Assembly (NCBI GenBank): GCA_963722415.1
Contig: CAVRNI010000058.1
Location: 8,927-72,926 of the forward strand
DNA: 64,000 nucleotides
Origin: JALOLG01 sp963722415
GTDB lineage: Bacteria; Actinomycetota; Acidimicrobiia; Acidimicrobiales; Ilumatobacteraceae
Direction of reading: 5' to 3'
This document shows, in pieces, positions 42,543 to 52,396 of the stretch (position 1 is its first letter; every line of letters starts with the position of its first letter). The notes below the pieces were generated by a model. The model made no database searches and had not been told where the DNA came from. It was given only the letters and a program-made list of their open reading frames with translations. The position numbers and the translations under genes were made by a program.

Positions 42543-43554
42543 GTGAGGGACGTGCCGAGGGTGAGTGTCGTCATCCCCACCTTCAATCGCCGCCAGCGCC
42601 TCCATCGCGTGCTGGCGGGTCTGGCCGCGCAGACGTTCGACGGCGACGTCGAGACGGTGGTCGTGTCGGACGGGTCGACCGACGGCACCGACGCGTACCT
42701 CGCCAGTGGCGCCACGCCGCTCCCGGTCGTTTCGGCCACGCAGGAGAACCAGGGGCCTGCGGTCGCTCGTAACCACGGCGTCGAACTGGCAACGGGAGAC
42801 CTCGTCGTGTTCATCGACGACGATGTCGTGCCCGATCGCGGGTTGATCAGCGCCCACGTCGCTGCCCACGCCAGGTTGGGTGACGACGTCGTCGTGATCG
42901 GTCCGATGCTCGACCCACCCGATCACCGGATGTCGATGTGGATCCAATGGGAGCAGTCGATGCTCGCCAAGCAGTACACGGCGATGACCCGCGGTGACTT
43001 CGAGCCGACGGCGCGGCAGTTCTACACCGGCAACGCCTCGGTCCTGCGGCGCCACGTGGTCGACGTCGGCGGGTTCGATTCGTCGTTTCGGCGCGCCGAG
43101 GACGTCGAGCTCGCGTACCGCCTTGCGGTATCGCGGTGTGCACTTCGCCTACGAGCCGGCGGCGATCGGTTACCACTACGCCGCCCGCAGCTTCGATTCG
43201 TGGCGGTCGACCGGCTACACGTACGGCCGTAACGATGTCATCTTCTGTCGCGATGCCAGCCGCAGGGACATCCTCGGATGGCTCCCCGCCGAATACCGCG
43301 ACCGCAACGTGATGGTGCGCGCCCTCACGCGCATGTGTGTGCCCCGACCGTGGTTGGCGACCGCGGTGAGCCGCTGCCTCCGGGTCGTCGCGCGAGCGGG
43401 AAGGCTGGTGAGGGCGGAGACCATCACCCGGCAGGCATTGAGCGGCATCTACAACGTCGCCTACTACCGCGGCGTGGCCGACGAGCTGGGCGATCCGGCG
43501 TTGTTGTGGAGATGGATCGACCACGACGACGGCCCGAACCGTTGGCGACAATGA
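42543..43554 (+). CDS. GT2 family glycosyltransferase, one frameshift
   Basis: About 337 aa. The GT-A fold is clear: 'VSVVIPTFNRRQRLHRVLAG', 'ETVVVSDGSTDGTDAYLASG', 'ARNHGVELATGDLVVFIDDD' (DDD metal motif) and 'FDSSFRRAEDVELAYRL' (ED general-base block). The frame changes at about 43125; removing one T joins 'AYRL' to 'RYRGVHFAYEPAAIGYHYAA'. The C-terminal helices end 'LLWRWIDHDDGPNRWRQ'. The GTG at 42543 closely follows GAGAGGAG; a GTG at 42552 and an ATG at 42501 are alternatives. It overlaps the next gene by 4 bp. The enzyme would add a sugar to the lipid-linked EPS repeat. Confidence 0.85.
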
Positions 43555-44652
43555 CCGCGCCACATGTCGGTTTCGTGCTCGAGCAGACCCTCGGCCACAT
43601 CACCCACACCGACAACCTCCGTCGACTCGTTCCTCGCAATGACGCGATCGAAGCGACGTTCCTTCCGATCGCGTTCGGGGTCGAGGGCCTCGCGGCGCGG
43701 GTGCCCGGCTACGGGAACTGGACGATTCGTGCCGGGCTGCGAGCGCGTCGTCGCGATCCGTCACGCCCGTCGCGAGAAGCAGTTCGACGCGATGTTCGTC
43801 CACACCCAGGTTCCCGCCGTGCTGATCCCCGATCTGGTGAAGCGCGTTCCCACCGTGGTCTCACTCGACGCAACGCCACGCCAGTACGACGAGCTGGGTG
43901 ACCACTACGCGCACGCCACGTCCGGGGCACGTGTCGAACGACTCAAGTGGCGCGCCAACCGTCTCTGCTTCGAGCGGGCTGTCCACGTCGTCACCTGGTC
44001 AAGGTGGGCGAAGGCGGGGTTGGTCGACGACTACGGCATCGATCCCGACCGCATCACGGTGATCCCGCCGGGCGTCGATCCGTCGACGTGGGCGAAGTCG
44101 CCGTCCGAATCCGAGCCGGCGGGCGAACCGGTGCGGATACTTTTTGTCGGCGCCGACCTGCGACGCAAGGGCGGCACCCACTTGATCGAGGCCTACCGGA
44201 CCTTGCGTGCCGACACCTCCCTCCCACCGGTCGAGCTGCACCTGGTCACCCGTGCCCCGGTCGACGACGAGCCAGGCATTGTCATCCACACCGGGATGCA
44301 GCCGAACAGCCCGGCGCTGATCGACCTCTATCACCGGAGTCATGTCTTCTGCCTGCCCACCCTCGGCGACTGTTTGCCGATGGTGCTCTCGGAGGCGGGC
44401 GCCGCCAACCTGCCGCTCGTCTCCACGGCGGTCGGCGCGATCCATGAGATCGTCAGGGATGCCGACACCGGATACCTCGTGGCACCCGGCGACGTGGCCG
44501 CGCTGACCGGGCGGTTGCGCGACCTGGTGGTCGACGGTGCACTCCGCGATCGTCTCGGGACCCGAGCGGCAGCCCTGGTGAACGAGCAGTTCGATGCTGC
44601 CAAGAACGCATCGGCGCTCGTCGACCTGATGGCCGAGACGGCCCGTCGCTGA
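43551..44652 (+). CDS. GT4 family glycosyltransferase, one frameshift
   Basis: About 366 aa. The N-terminal Rossmann half opens MTAPHVGFVLEQTLGHITHT. The C-terminal GT4 half includes 'DRITVIPPGVDPSTWAKSPS', 'RILFVGADLRRKGGTHLIEA' and 'HVFCLPTLGDCLPMVLSEAG' followed by 'NLPLVSTAVGAIHEIV' (the ExxxxxE-type donor-binding block). The frame changes near 43730 and one base must be removed between 'RAGL' and 'HARREKQFDAMFVHTQVPAV'. The ATG overlaps the previous stop (ATGA), so translation is coupled. Substrate unknown. Confidence 0.86.
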
Positions 44653-44717
44653 CGTGTGACGCGCCACCGCCGAGCCCCGTCGGATCTGCAACCGGTCGTG
44701 CTACCTTGCGTCCCACG

Positions 44718-45732
44718 ATGAACCCGCAGCCTCCGCTCGTCAGCGTCGTGACTCCGTTCTACAACACGGCTGACTACCTTGCCGAGTGCATCGAGAGTGT
44801 TCTCGACCAGGACTATCCGAACTTCGAGTACATCCTCGTCGACAACCAGAGCACCGATGGGTCCTCGGAGATCGCGCAGAAGTACGCAAGTCTCCATCCC
44901 GGAATTCGTCTGGTCCGCACCGAGCAGTTCCTCACCCAGGTGCAGAACTACAACTTCGCACTTCGGCAGATCTCGGAGGACAGCCAGTACTGCAAGATCT
45001 GTCAAGCAGACGACTGGCTGTATCCCCGCTGCCTGACCGAGATGGTCGCGGTCGGGGAGCAACACCCGACGACCACCATCATCAGTTCGTACTCGCTACA
45101 AGGATCTGAGGTCGTCTCAACCGGGGTGTCGCCCGAGATCTCGTTGCTGTCCGGTCGAGACGCGTGTCGCAAGTACTTCCTCGACGGTGTGTTCCTCTTC
45201 GGGAGCCCGACGACGGTGCTCTACCGCTCGAACATCATTCGTGAACACGGCGACCACTTCTACGAAGAGGGCCGGCTGCACGAGGACACCGAGTTGGCGT
45301 TCGACGTCCTACGCGAGTCCGACTTGGGGTTCGCTCACCAGATCCTGAGCTTTCTCCGGGTCGACGAGGCATCGATCACGGGCGCCCGCGAGGATCTGCT
45401 CCCGAAGGATCTCGACCGGATGATCGTGACGGCGCGATACAGCAGGCACTTCCTCAGTGCGGACGAGTACTCGGAACTGATCAGATCGACCGCGCCTCGC
45501 GTACCACCGACGACTCGCCGAGCGAGTGCTACGCGGTCTCTTCCATCCGGCACCCGCGTCGTTCTGGCGATACCACCGCCAGGGTCTCGCGACCGTTGGC
45601 GAACGACTCCACTACGAGCTCCTCGTTCGCGGGCTCATTGCGGCGATGTTCGGGGTCTTGCTCCGTCCGGCTGACGCGATGCAGGCGGTACGGCGAGTCA
45701 GGAAACGCCGAAGCGCATCCCGGCATCATTGA
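44718..45732 (+). CDS. GT2 family glycosyltransferase, frameshifted near its end
   Basis: About 338 aa. 'LVSVVTPFYNTADYLAECIE', 'FEYILVDNQSTDGSSEIAQK', 'YCKICQADDWLYPRCLTEMV' (metal-binding ADD) and 'HFYEEGRLHEDTELAFDVLR' (ED block) define a GT2 enzyme. The frame changes near 45500; the C-terminal 'VLRGLFHPAPASFWRYHRQG' to 'RPADAMQAVRRVRKRRSASR' is read after removing one base. Its stop overlaps the convergent secreted-protein stop by 7 bp. Third transferase of the plus-strand EPS unit. Confidence 0.85.
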
Positions 45733-47726
45733 GTCACGGCGACCGAATCCAAATGCCACGTGGTCGAGATGACAGAGCCATCCTTGGTCGGCGTGTAGTA
45801 CTTGAACTCGAGCATCACCTTCGACGGCCCGGACGGGAACTTCCCGGGGCGGGAATGGGAGAGCAGCACCGCGCCGCTGACCGGGTCGGAGACGGTCGTC
45901 GTCAACGTCCCTGCGCCGTCGTCCGTGAAGCACATCGGGTAGCGGGTCGCCACATCGGCGTTGGCGTCGAACGACTTGGCCTGGTTCACGTTGCCGTTGA
46001 TGCCCAGTTTGCCGAGCCACGCCGACGGACCTGACCACAGCATGACCGCGTAGTCAGAGCGGGGATAGATGACGACCTCGGGACGGCCGGCGACCGACGA
46101 GGCGATCGACGCATCGGCGAACATGTCCGGCGCGGACGCCGGGATGACCCCGACCTCGAACCACTGGCGGGTGCCCATGTCGGTCAGGTTCACTTCCCAG
46201 CACACGGAGGCGGCCCCGGACATGCTGAACGTCTGGTTCGGCGAGACCCAGGCGATCGAGTATCCCGACGCGTCGCCTTCGGAGATCATGAGGTGCTTGG
46301 CACACTCGTAGAAGCTCTCGTCCGGGTTCGACCGGTGGACGATCCGCTTCTGATCGGGGGTCGAACAGGCCAAGCTGTGATCGGCGGGCCACTCGGTCTG
46401 GCCGACGAGGGTGTCGTCGCGACGCCAGAGAGCATGGCGGAACTGGCTCTGGAGTTGGCCGGGTGTGTTGAAGTCGGCGTAGAAGTCGGCGCCGGCCGGA
46501 GCACCACTGCCGTCGCCACTGTCACCCTCGTCGGACCTGGTGTCGAGGAGGCGGACCGGCGAGATCGAGGTGTAACCGGTGGTGAACCACCCGTTGACGT
46601 CGGCGATCAGCTCGGTGTCGGTGTCGGCCGTCAGCAGGCACACCTTGCCGTTCGTGCCGATCTTGACGATCGCCGAGTTGGCGACGGGTGCGCCGACGCC
46701 GTAGTTGAGGTTCGAAGCCGTCGGCAGGGTTTCACCGCACGGCCACGCGGTCGCGAAGCCGGTGCCGCGGGCTTCGGCTGATGTGATGTTGAGCACGACC
46801 GCGGTGGCGGCGTTGGGCACGCCGGCTCGTCCCCTCACTTGCAGCTCGTAGATCTGGCCGGCGCGGCGGAGTCCTTCTCCGGCGCTCACGCCGTCGGCCG
46901 TGGTCTGTCCAGGACGGGTGTCGAGCACACGCACCGGCGACGTCGACGTGTATCCGGATCCCGACGGGAAGTAGCCGTTGATGTCGGCGATCAACTGCGT
47001 GCTGGTGTCGGCCGTGAACAGGCACACCTTGCCGCCGGTACCGACCTTGACGATCGCCGAGTTGGCGACCGGTGCGCCGACCCCGTAGTTGAGGTTCGAC
47101 GCGTTCGGACGCGACGAGCCACAGGGATAGGCAGTGGCGAAGCCGGTCCCGTTGGCTTCGGCAGATGTCACGTTGAGCACCACGGCCGCGGCGTTGCCGG
47201 GCACACCTGCCCGACCGGTCACCTGCAGCTCGGTGGTCGTGCCGGAGGTGCGGAGTCCCTCGCTGGCGGCGACACCGTCGACGGTGGTCAGCCCTGGCCG
47301 TGTGTCGAGCAGCCGCATCGGCGATGGCGTCGTGGTGTAGCCGGAGCCGGCCGGGAACCAGCCGTTCACGTCGGCGATCAGCTGGGTGTCGGAGTCGGCG
47401 GTGAACAGGCACACCTTGCCACCGGTGCCGATCTTGACGATCGCCGAGTTGGCGATCGGTGCGCCGACTCCGTAGTTGAGGTTCGACGCGTTCGGACGGG
47501 CCGTTCCACAGGGATAGGCGGACACGAACCCAGTGCCTTTGGCGTCGGCGGACGTGATGTTGAGCACCACGGCAGTGGCGTCGGCTGGCACACCGGCACG
47601 ACCGGTCACCTGGAGCTCGTACGTCGTCCCGGCCTTTTGGATCGCCTGGGTGAACTCACCGCCGGCGACGATGGCGGGAACTGCAATCGCGCCGCACATG
47701 ACGACGAGTGACGTGGCTCGCTTCAT
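45726..47726 (-). CDS. secreted protein with three ~120-aa repeats and a lectin-like C-terminal domain
   Basis: Protein of 666 aa. A signal peptide (MKRATSLVVMCGAIAVPAIV) is followed by three tandem modules. Each contains 'ELQVTGRAGVP', 'AVVLNITSA', 'NASNLNYGVGAP', 'KVCLFTADSDTQLIADVNGW' and 'LLDTRPG' variants. The modules resemble the all-beta secretion or adhesion domains repeated in secreted actinobacterial proteins. The C-terminal ~240 residues ('ADFYADFNTPGQLQSQFRHA' onward) look like a jelly-roll, concanavalin-type fold, judged only from pattern. The ATG at 47726 has GGGAGAGG upstream. It lies between EPS glycosyltransferase genes and is intact. It may bind the polysaccharide at the cell surface. 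Confidence 0.85.
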   Translation of the reverse strand: MKRATSLVVMCGAIAVPAIVAGGEFTQAIQKAGTTYELQVTGRAGVPADATAVVLNITSADAKGTGFVSAYPCGTARPNASNLNYGVGAPIANSAIVKIGTGGKVCLFTADSDTQLIADVNGWFPAGSGYTTTPSPMRLLDTRPGLTTVDGVAASEGLRTSGTTTELQVTGRAGVPGNAAAVVLNVTSAEANGTGFATAYPCGSSRPNASNLNYGVGAPVANSAIVKVGTGGKVCLFTADTSTQLIADINGYFPSGSGYTSTSPVRVLDTRPGQTTADGVSAGEGLRRAGQIYELQVRGRAGVPNAATAVVLNITSAEARGTGFATAWPCGETLPTASNLNYGVGAPVANSAIVKIGTNGKVCLLTADTDTELIADVNGWFTTGYTSISPVRLLDTRSDEGDSGDGSGAPAGADFYADFNTPGQLQSQFRHALWRRDDTLVGQTEWPADHSLACSTPDQKRIVHRSNPDESFYECAKHLMISEGDASGYSIAWVSPNQTFSMSGAASVCWEVNLTDMGTRQWFEVGVIPASAPDMFADASIASSVAGRPEVVIYPRSDYAVMLWSGPSAWLGKLGINGNVNQAKSFDANADVATRYPMCFTDDGAGTLTTTVSDPVSGAVLLSHSRPGKFPSGPSKVMLEFKYYTPTKDGSVISTTWHLDSVAVTQ

Positions 47727-48243
47727 TGACCTCTCCCAGCTGAGTGCTCGCGGCCGCCCGATCGAATCCGTCGCGAACGCATCGTTCTCATCGGCGTGGC
47801 TTGTCGAGAACTTGAGGAAGCGGCGGGTTCGGGCGACTGTGCACCGAAATGTTGCAGTTACCTTACAGCATGTCAATTGGATGACACAGCACCGGACAGG
47901 CGTCACCCCAACGCCTGAAGCCCTCCGCCGGACATCGTGGCACGTTTGGCGTGACCTGGGAAAGCGGCGGCTACGCGTCGCCGCGAGCGCGTAGACCGGA
48001 GTCGCCCACGCAGGGCGCTGAGCACCCGACTCCGCCCGCCATCTCGATCACCGAGCGCGGTGAATGGTCAACAACACCAACGATTTGCGCGCACGCCGCC
48101 ACGTTCAGTGTCTTTCGAATGACAAATGGCACAAAACGTGACGAAGATCTCAAATAATCGTCTCGGGTTGGTGTGTCGCGCGTGATAGACATGTTCCGGA
48201 CGGGTCGCACGGCGGTGCGAACGCAGCGGGAAAGGCGAGGAAG
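47727..48243. other. large divergent intergenic region, AT-richer than its surroundings
   Basis: This 517-bp gap separates the secreted-protein gene (minus) from the WcaJ-type gene (plus). It is relatively AT-rich around 47840-47890 and 48090-48170. A plausible minus-strand promoter lies at 47848-47876. A short hairpin (CTACGCG...CGCGTAG) lies near 47971-47995. I found no convincing coding frame. Long leaders of both genes and regulatory sites of the EPS locus are expected here. Confidence 0.5.
47848..47876 (-). promoter_or_regulatory. candidate sigma-70-type promoter of the secreted repeat protein
   Basis: On the minus strand TTGACA (from 47876 down) is followed after 17 bases by AACATT (from 47853 down). 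The -35 box is perfect, and the -10 box has two mismatches to TATAAT. It would start transcription about 115 bp before the ATG at 47726. Confidence 0.35.
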
Positions 48244-49731
48244 TTGAGCGGGAATCTATTGGAGTCTGCGGGCTTGGCGGCCGCAACCCCGGGGCGAAGT
48301 GGTGTCGCCCCGATCGTGCACGACACGGGCGGAGTTTCGGTCGAGCCGATCGCCCTCAAGCAACGGCTGATGTGCGCGGACGCGGTGGCGATCTGCGTCG
48401 GGGTGTGTCTGGCGTTCCTCGTGCAGGAGACGCTGCGTCCGGTGCCGCGTCACATCTGGTCGACACACGGCCGGCTGCTGGCCGTCAGCATTCCGGTGTG
48501 GATCATCGCGATGGGGATGAACAAGCTGTACACGGCGCGCGCCAACGAGCGGCGGACGGAGGAGTTCCGTCGCATCTTCGCCGCGACGGGTGCCGGTGTG
48601 GGCAGCGTCATCGCGATCGCCTTCGCATCGCAGTACAAGGAGCTCTCCCGCCTCTGGGTGATCGCCCTGTTCCTCAGCGTCAGCGGAGCATTGATCCTCG
48701 AGCGCAGCATCGCTCGCCGGATGTTCCTCAATCTCCGCAGGACCGGCCGCATCAGCCGCCGGGTCGTGATCGTGGGAACCGACGCTCACGCGATCGGCCT
48801 GCTGCACACGGTGCAGCGCAACGCCGACCTCGGCTATCACGTGGTGGGATTCGTCGGCGATGCCGACCTCGGCGAGCGCGGCGGCGTCTCGGTGCTCGGC
48901 ACCTATGACGATCTCGAGCAGGTCATCGCCGAGACCAACTCGGTGGGCGTCATGATCTCGCTGTCGTCGGTGTCCGACACCCTCGTCAACACCATGACCC
49001 GCCGCCTCACGGACGGTGGATACCACGTGGCATTGTCGTCGAGCCTGCGTGACATCGACGTCACGCGGATCCGGCCCCAGTACCTCGGCGGCCGGGCGAT
49101 GATCTACGTCGAGCCGACCATCCGCAACGGATGGAGGGCGGCAGCCAAGCGGTTGTTCGACGTCGCGATCGCGATCGTGGCGTTGCTGGCGACCCTTCCG
49201 GTCATCGCCGTCGTCGCCGTCGCCAACAGGTTGAAGTCGCGTGGTCCGATCTTCTTCCGTCAGATCAGGGTTGGTCGAGACGGTCAGCTGTTCGAGATCA
49301 TCAAGTTGCGGACGATGGTGGTCGACGCCGAGGCCCGCAAGGCCGAGTTGATGGATCAGAACGAGAGCGACGGCGCCCTGTTCAAGATCCGCAACGACCC
49401 GCGGGTCACGCCGATCGGGCGCTACCTGCGCAAGTTCTCGCTCGACGAGCTGCCCCAGTTCTGGAACGTGCTGCGCGGCGAGATGAGCGTCGTCGGCCCA
49501 CGCCCGGCACTCCCCGACGAGGTCGCCAAGTGGCCGGCCGACGCCCACGAACGGTTGCGGGTCCTGCCCGGGATCACCGGCATGTGGCAGGTTTCGGGCC
49601 GCTCCGACACCTCGTTCGACGAGTACAAGCGGCTCGACATGTACTACGTCGACAACTGGTCGCTGCTCCACGATCTCAACATCGTGGCCAAGACCTTCGG
49701 TGCCGTCGCCTCCAGCCGCGGCGCCGCCTGA
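48244..49731 (+). CDS. WcaJ-type undecaprenyl-phosphate sugar-1-phosphate transferase
   Basis: Initiating glycosyltransferase of 495 aa. The N-terminal half has about four membrane helices ('AVAICVGVCLAFLVQETLRP', 'LLAVSIPVWIIAMGMNKLYT') and a CoA-binding-like Rossmann module ('RVVIVGTDAHAIGLLHTVQR'). The C-terminal bacterial sugar transferase domain is complete: 'KRLFDVAIAIVALLATLPVI', 'GPIFFRQIRVGRDGQLFEII', 'KLRTMVVDAEARKAELM' and 'FSLDELPQFWNVLRGEMSVV' then 'GPRPALPDEV'. It transfers a hexose-1-phosphate to undecaprenyl phosphate, starting the EPS repeat. The start is a TTG after AGGAAG. It is intact, so the locus keeps its first step. Confidence 0.93.
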   Translation: MSGNLLESAGLAAATPGRSGVAPIVHDTGGVSVEPIALKQRLMCADAVAICVGVCLAFLVQETLRPVPRHIWSTHGRLLAVSIPVWIIAMGMNKLYTARANERRTEEFRRIFAATGAGVGSVIAIAFASQYKELSRLWVIALFLSVSGALILERSIARRMFLNLRRTGRISRRVVIVGTDAHAIGLLHTVQRNADLGYHVVGFVGDADLGERGGVSVLGTYDDLEQVIAETNSVGVMISLSSVSDTLVNTMTRRLTDGGYHVALSSSLRDIDVTRIRPQYLGGRAMIYVEPTIRNGWRAAAKRLFDVAIAIVALLATLPVIAVVAVANRLKSRGPIFFRQIRVGRDGQLFEIIKLRTMVVDAEARKAELMDQNESDGALFKIRNDPRVTPIGRYLRKFSLDELPQFWNVLRGEMSVVGPRPALPDEVAKWPADAHERLRVLPGITGMWQVSGRSDTSFDEYKRLDMYYVDNWSLLHDLNIVAKTFGAVASSRGAA

Positions 49732-49789
49732 CACGTCTCGCCTGATTCCGTCTCGACGCTGCTGTCGGTGACAGCCGGCGCGCCATACG

Positions 49790-50512
49790 GTGTCTGACGT
49801 GGTGTCTCCCGAAGGTAGTTACCCCGACCGTTGCTGCACGGTGGTCGAGCTCAGGCAATACACGCTGCACCCCTCCCGGCGCGACGACCTGATCGAGCTG
49901 TTCGATCGCGAGTTCGTCGAGACCCAGGAGGCGGCCGGCATGCACATCGTCGGTCAGTTCCGTGATCTCGACGACCCGGACCGGTTCGTGTGGATCCGGG
50001 GGTTCACCGACATGTCGAGCCGGCACGCGGCGTTGCAGAATTTCTACGGAGGGCCGGTGTGGAAGGAGCACCGCGCGGCAGCGGCGTCGACGATGATCGA
50101 CTCGGATGACGTGTTGCTGCTGAAACCGGCGTACGACGACGCCGGTCTCGCGCATCCGCCAGCACCACGGCCGTCGGCGGTCGACGCGGCCGGGTCGGCA
50201 TCGACGATCGTGGCAACGATCCACGTACTGACGGAGCCGCTGGACACGGACCATGTCCGCGACTTTGCGGCCGAATCCGACGCCGTCGCCGAGGCGCATG
50301 GCGCGCGGCCGCTGGCGTGGTACGTGACGGAGCCGGCCGAGAACACGTTCGCGGCTCTTCCCGTACGTACCGACGTGTCAGTGCTGGTCAGCCTCACCGC
50401 GTTCGACGACGAGGAGCACCATCGCGCCTTCGGGACCGGGCACGCGGCCCGGGGAGCGGTGAGCTCGTCCCAGTTGCGACTCGCGCCCACGTCGCGATCC
50501 CAGCTGCGCTGA
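49790..50512 (+). CDS. NIPSNAP-family protein
   Basis: Protein of about 240 aa with two ferredoxin-like alpha+beta barrel halves: 'VVELRQYTLHPSRRDDLIEL', 'AAGMHIVGQFRDLDDPDRFV', 'WIRGFTDMSSRHAALQNFYG' and a more divergent C-terminal half. The conserved core begins at the GTG at 49841, which may be the true start; the printed GTG at 49790 adds 17 residues. NIPSNAP proteins are small dimeric proteins of unclear function. Confidence 0.83.
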   Translation: MSDVVSPEGSYPDRCCTVVELRQYTLHPSRRDDLIELFDREFVETQEAAGMHIVGQFRDLDDPDRFVWIRGFTDMSSRHAALQNFYGGPVWKEHRAAAASTMIDSDDVLLLKPAYDDAGLAHPPAPRPSAVDAAGSASTIVATIHVLTEPLDTDHVRDFAAESDAVAEAHGARPLAWYVTEPAENTFAALPVRTDVSVLVSLTAFDDEEHHRAFGTGHAARGAVSSSQLRLAPTSRSQLR

Positions 50513-50563
50513 ACGGGCGACGGCGACCAGCCGTTGATCGGCTGTGCGTGGTGGAATTGCGCC

Positions 50564-51427
50564 GTGACAGATCGACCCGCCCACGACCGCGCCCGAAGGC
50601 GACCTCGAGACGTACACGGTCGCGCCGTTCAGCCACGACGGTGCGACCCACGACGTGTACCGCAAGGGCGCCGGTCCGGCGGTCATCGTGATCACCGAGA
50701 TGCCCGGCATCTCGCCACTCGTCCTCGGGTTCGCCGACCGCGTCGTCGCCCTCGGTTGTACGGCGGTTTTGCCCGACCTGTTCGGCACCGCTGGTCGCGA
50801 CCCGACCGCCGGCGGCCGGCGCCAGAACACGGCGTACGGGATGCGTTCGATGGCAGGGTGCGTGCGTCAGTCGCGAGTTCACGGTGTTCGCGACCGGCCG
50901 CACCTCACGCGTGATCGGCTGGTTGCGGGCGCTCGCCGCTCACGAGCACGACCGGCTCGGCGGGCCGGGTGTCGGTGTCGTCGGGATGTGCTTCACGGGC
51001 GGCTTCGCGCTCGGCGATGGCCGTCGACCGGCGCGTCGTGGCGCCGGTGCTCTCGCAGCCGTCACTCCCGCTTCCGATCACGAAGCGTCGCAAGCGCACG
51101 ATCGACTGCAGCCCGGCCGAGCTCGACATGGTCGCCGTCCGGTGCGCGACCGAGGGTCTCTGCGTGCTCGGGTTGAGGTTCGACGGCGACCCGTTCGTGC
51201 CGGTCGAGCGGTTCGACTTCCTTCGCAAACGGCTCGGCGACGGTTTCGTCGCGATCGAGCTCGATCAGGCCGATGGCAACCCGGCCGAGACACTGGCCAA
51301 GCACCACTCGGTCCTGACCGGCGGGCTCATCGACGAACCCGGCGAACCGACGCGCGATGCACTCGATCAAGTGCTCGCGTTGTTCCGGAGCAAGCTGCTG
51401 GGCGAGGTGTCATCGACCGACGGGTGA
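50564..51427 (+). CDS. dienelactone-hydrolase-family protein, three frameshifts
   Basis: About 287 aa. Segments in three frames join as 'DLETYTVAPFSHDGATHDVY', 'AVIVITEMPGISPLVLGFAD', 'CTAVLPDLFGTAGRDPTAGG', 'TSRVIGWLRALAAHEHDRLG' and 'GVGVVGMCFTGGFALAMAVD' (nucleophile Cys in GMCFTGG), then 'LRFDGDPFVPVERFDFLRKR' (Asp) and 'KHHSVLTGGLIDEPGEPTRD' (His). The triad is complete. Frame changes near 50590, 50875 and 51015 each behave as one inserted base. Relatives open lactones of the chloroaromatic and protoanemonin type or act as general esterases. The GTG at 50564 is provisional. Confidence 0.8.
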
Positions 51428-51464
51428 GCGGCCGGCGATCGGCCCTGCGTGTCACACTCGGGTG

Positions 51465-52356
51465 GTGGCCCGTCCCCTCCGCGTCGCTGCGCTCCTACTG
51501 GCCGTCGTGGCGGCGACGCTCGGCCGCCGGGTGCACGGCGGAGCCCGACCTGCACGGCGACGAGGAGAATGTTGCGCTGACGACCGAGTCGAGCGCCACG
51601 AGCTCCACCACGACACGTGCCAGCACGACGACGCTGTCCACGACCACGACGATCGCTGCCGATGGCGACGCGTCCGTGGAAGCCAGCGTGTCCACCACAT
51701 CGACCACCGTCCCGATCGCATCCACGACGACGAGCACGACCGTCGCCCTCACCGCTCCGACGGCGACCAGGTGCACCACCGTTGCCCACATCGGTGACTC
51801 GACGGCCGTCGGGCTCTTCGAACCCGAGTACATGCCGGAGCCCGGCGACGCCCTTCCCGCGCAGTACGAGCGCGTCGGAGTTCGCGCGCTCTACACCGAG
51901 GTGTCCGGCGGCCGCTCGATCATCGAGACGATCGGAGGCGAGGAGAACGCCTTCGACACCGTCGTGCGTTTGCGGGAGATGGGCTATCAGGGGTGTTGGG
52001 TGGTCACGATCGGCACGAACGACGCCGCCAACGTGTCGATCGGCGGCGTACCAGATCTGACCACACGCCTCGACCGGATGATGTTCCTGTTCGGTTCGGA
52101 GCCGGTGCTCTGGGTCGACGCGGTGACGCGTCTCGACGAGGGACCGTACGCGGACATCAACATGCAGTCCTGGAACGAGGTGCTCGACGCGGCCGAGACG
52201 CGGTTCCCGACGCTGCGCGTCCTGCGATGGAGTGATGTCGCCCTGGACGAATGGTTCGTGTCCGACGGCATCCACTACACGAGCGGCGGTGCCGCGTGGC
52301 GTTCCCATGCGATCGCCGACGCCCTCGTCGCGGCGTTCCCCGCGGCCGCGCCGTGA
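51465..52356 (+). CDS. SGNH/GDSL-type hydrolase lipoprotein, one frameshift
   Basis: About 297 aa. The GTG at 51465 (another at 51462) opens VARPLRVAALLLAVVAATL, a signal peptide. A one-base correction near 51525 leads to the lipobox Cys in 'GCTAEPDLHGDEEN'. A long Ser/Thr linker follows (about residues 35-85). The catalytic domain starts 'HIGDSTAVGLFEPEYMPEPG' (GDS block I), has 'VVTIGTNDAANVSIGG' (block III, GTND) and ends with 'VSDGIHYTSGGAAWRSHAIA' (DxxH block V). It would be a cell-surface esterase or acyl-polysaccharide hydrolase. Confidence 0.84.
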
Positions 52357-52396
52357 CGAGGGAGGCGACGCGGTTCGCCATCTACGCTCGCCAGCG

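Noticed and set aside
46560..47700. Long DNA repeats suggesting a mobile element or assembly duplication
   Set aside because: They are the three coding modules of one intact secreted protein and have diverged at many silent positions.
47971..47995. Hairpin CTACGCG...CGCGTAG as a riboswitch or terminator
   Set aside because: The stem is short, with no conserved riboswitch core around it and no gene end nearby.
48256..49734. 492-codon minus-strand frame
   Set aside because: Mirror of the WcaJ-type gene; Asp/Arg/His-rich without recognisable features.
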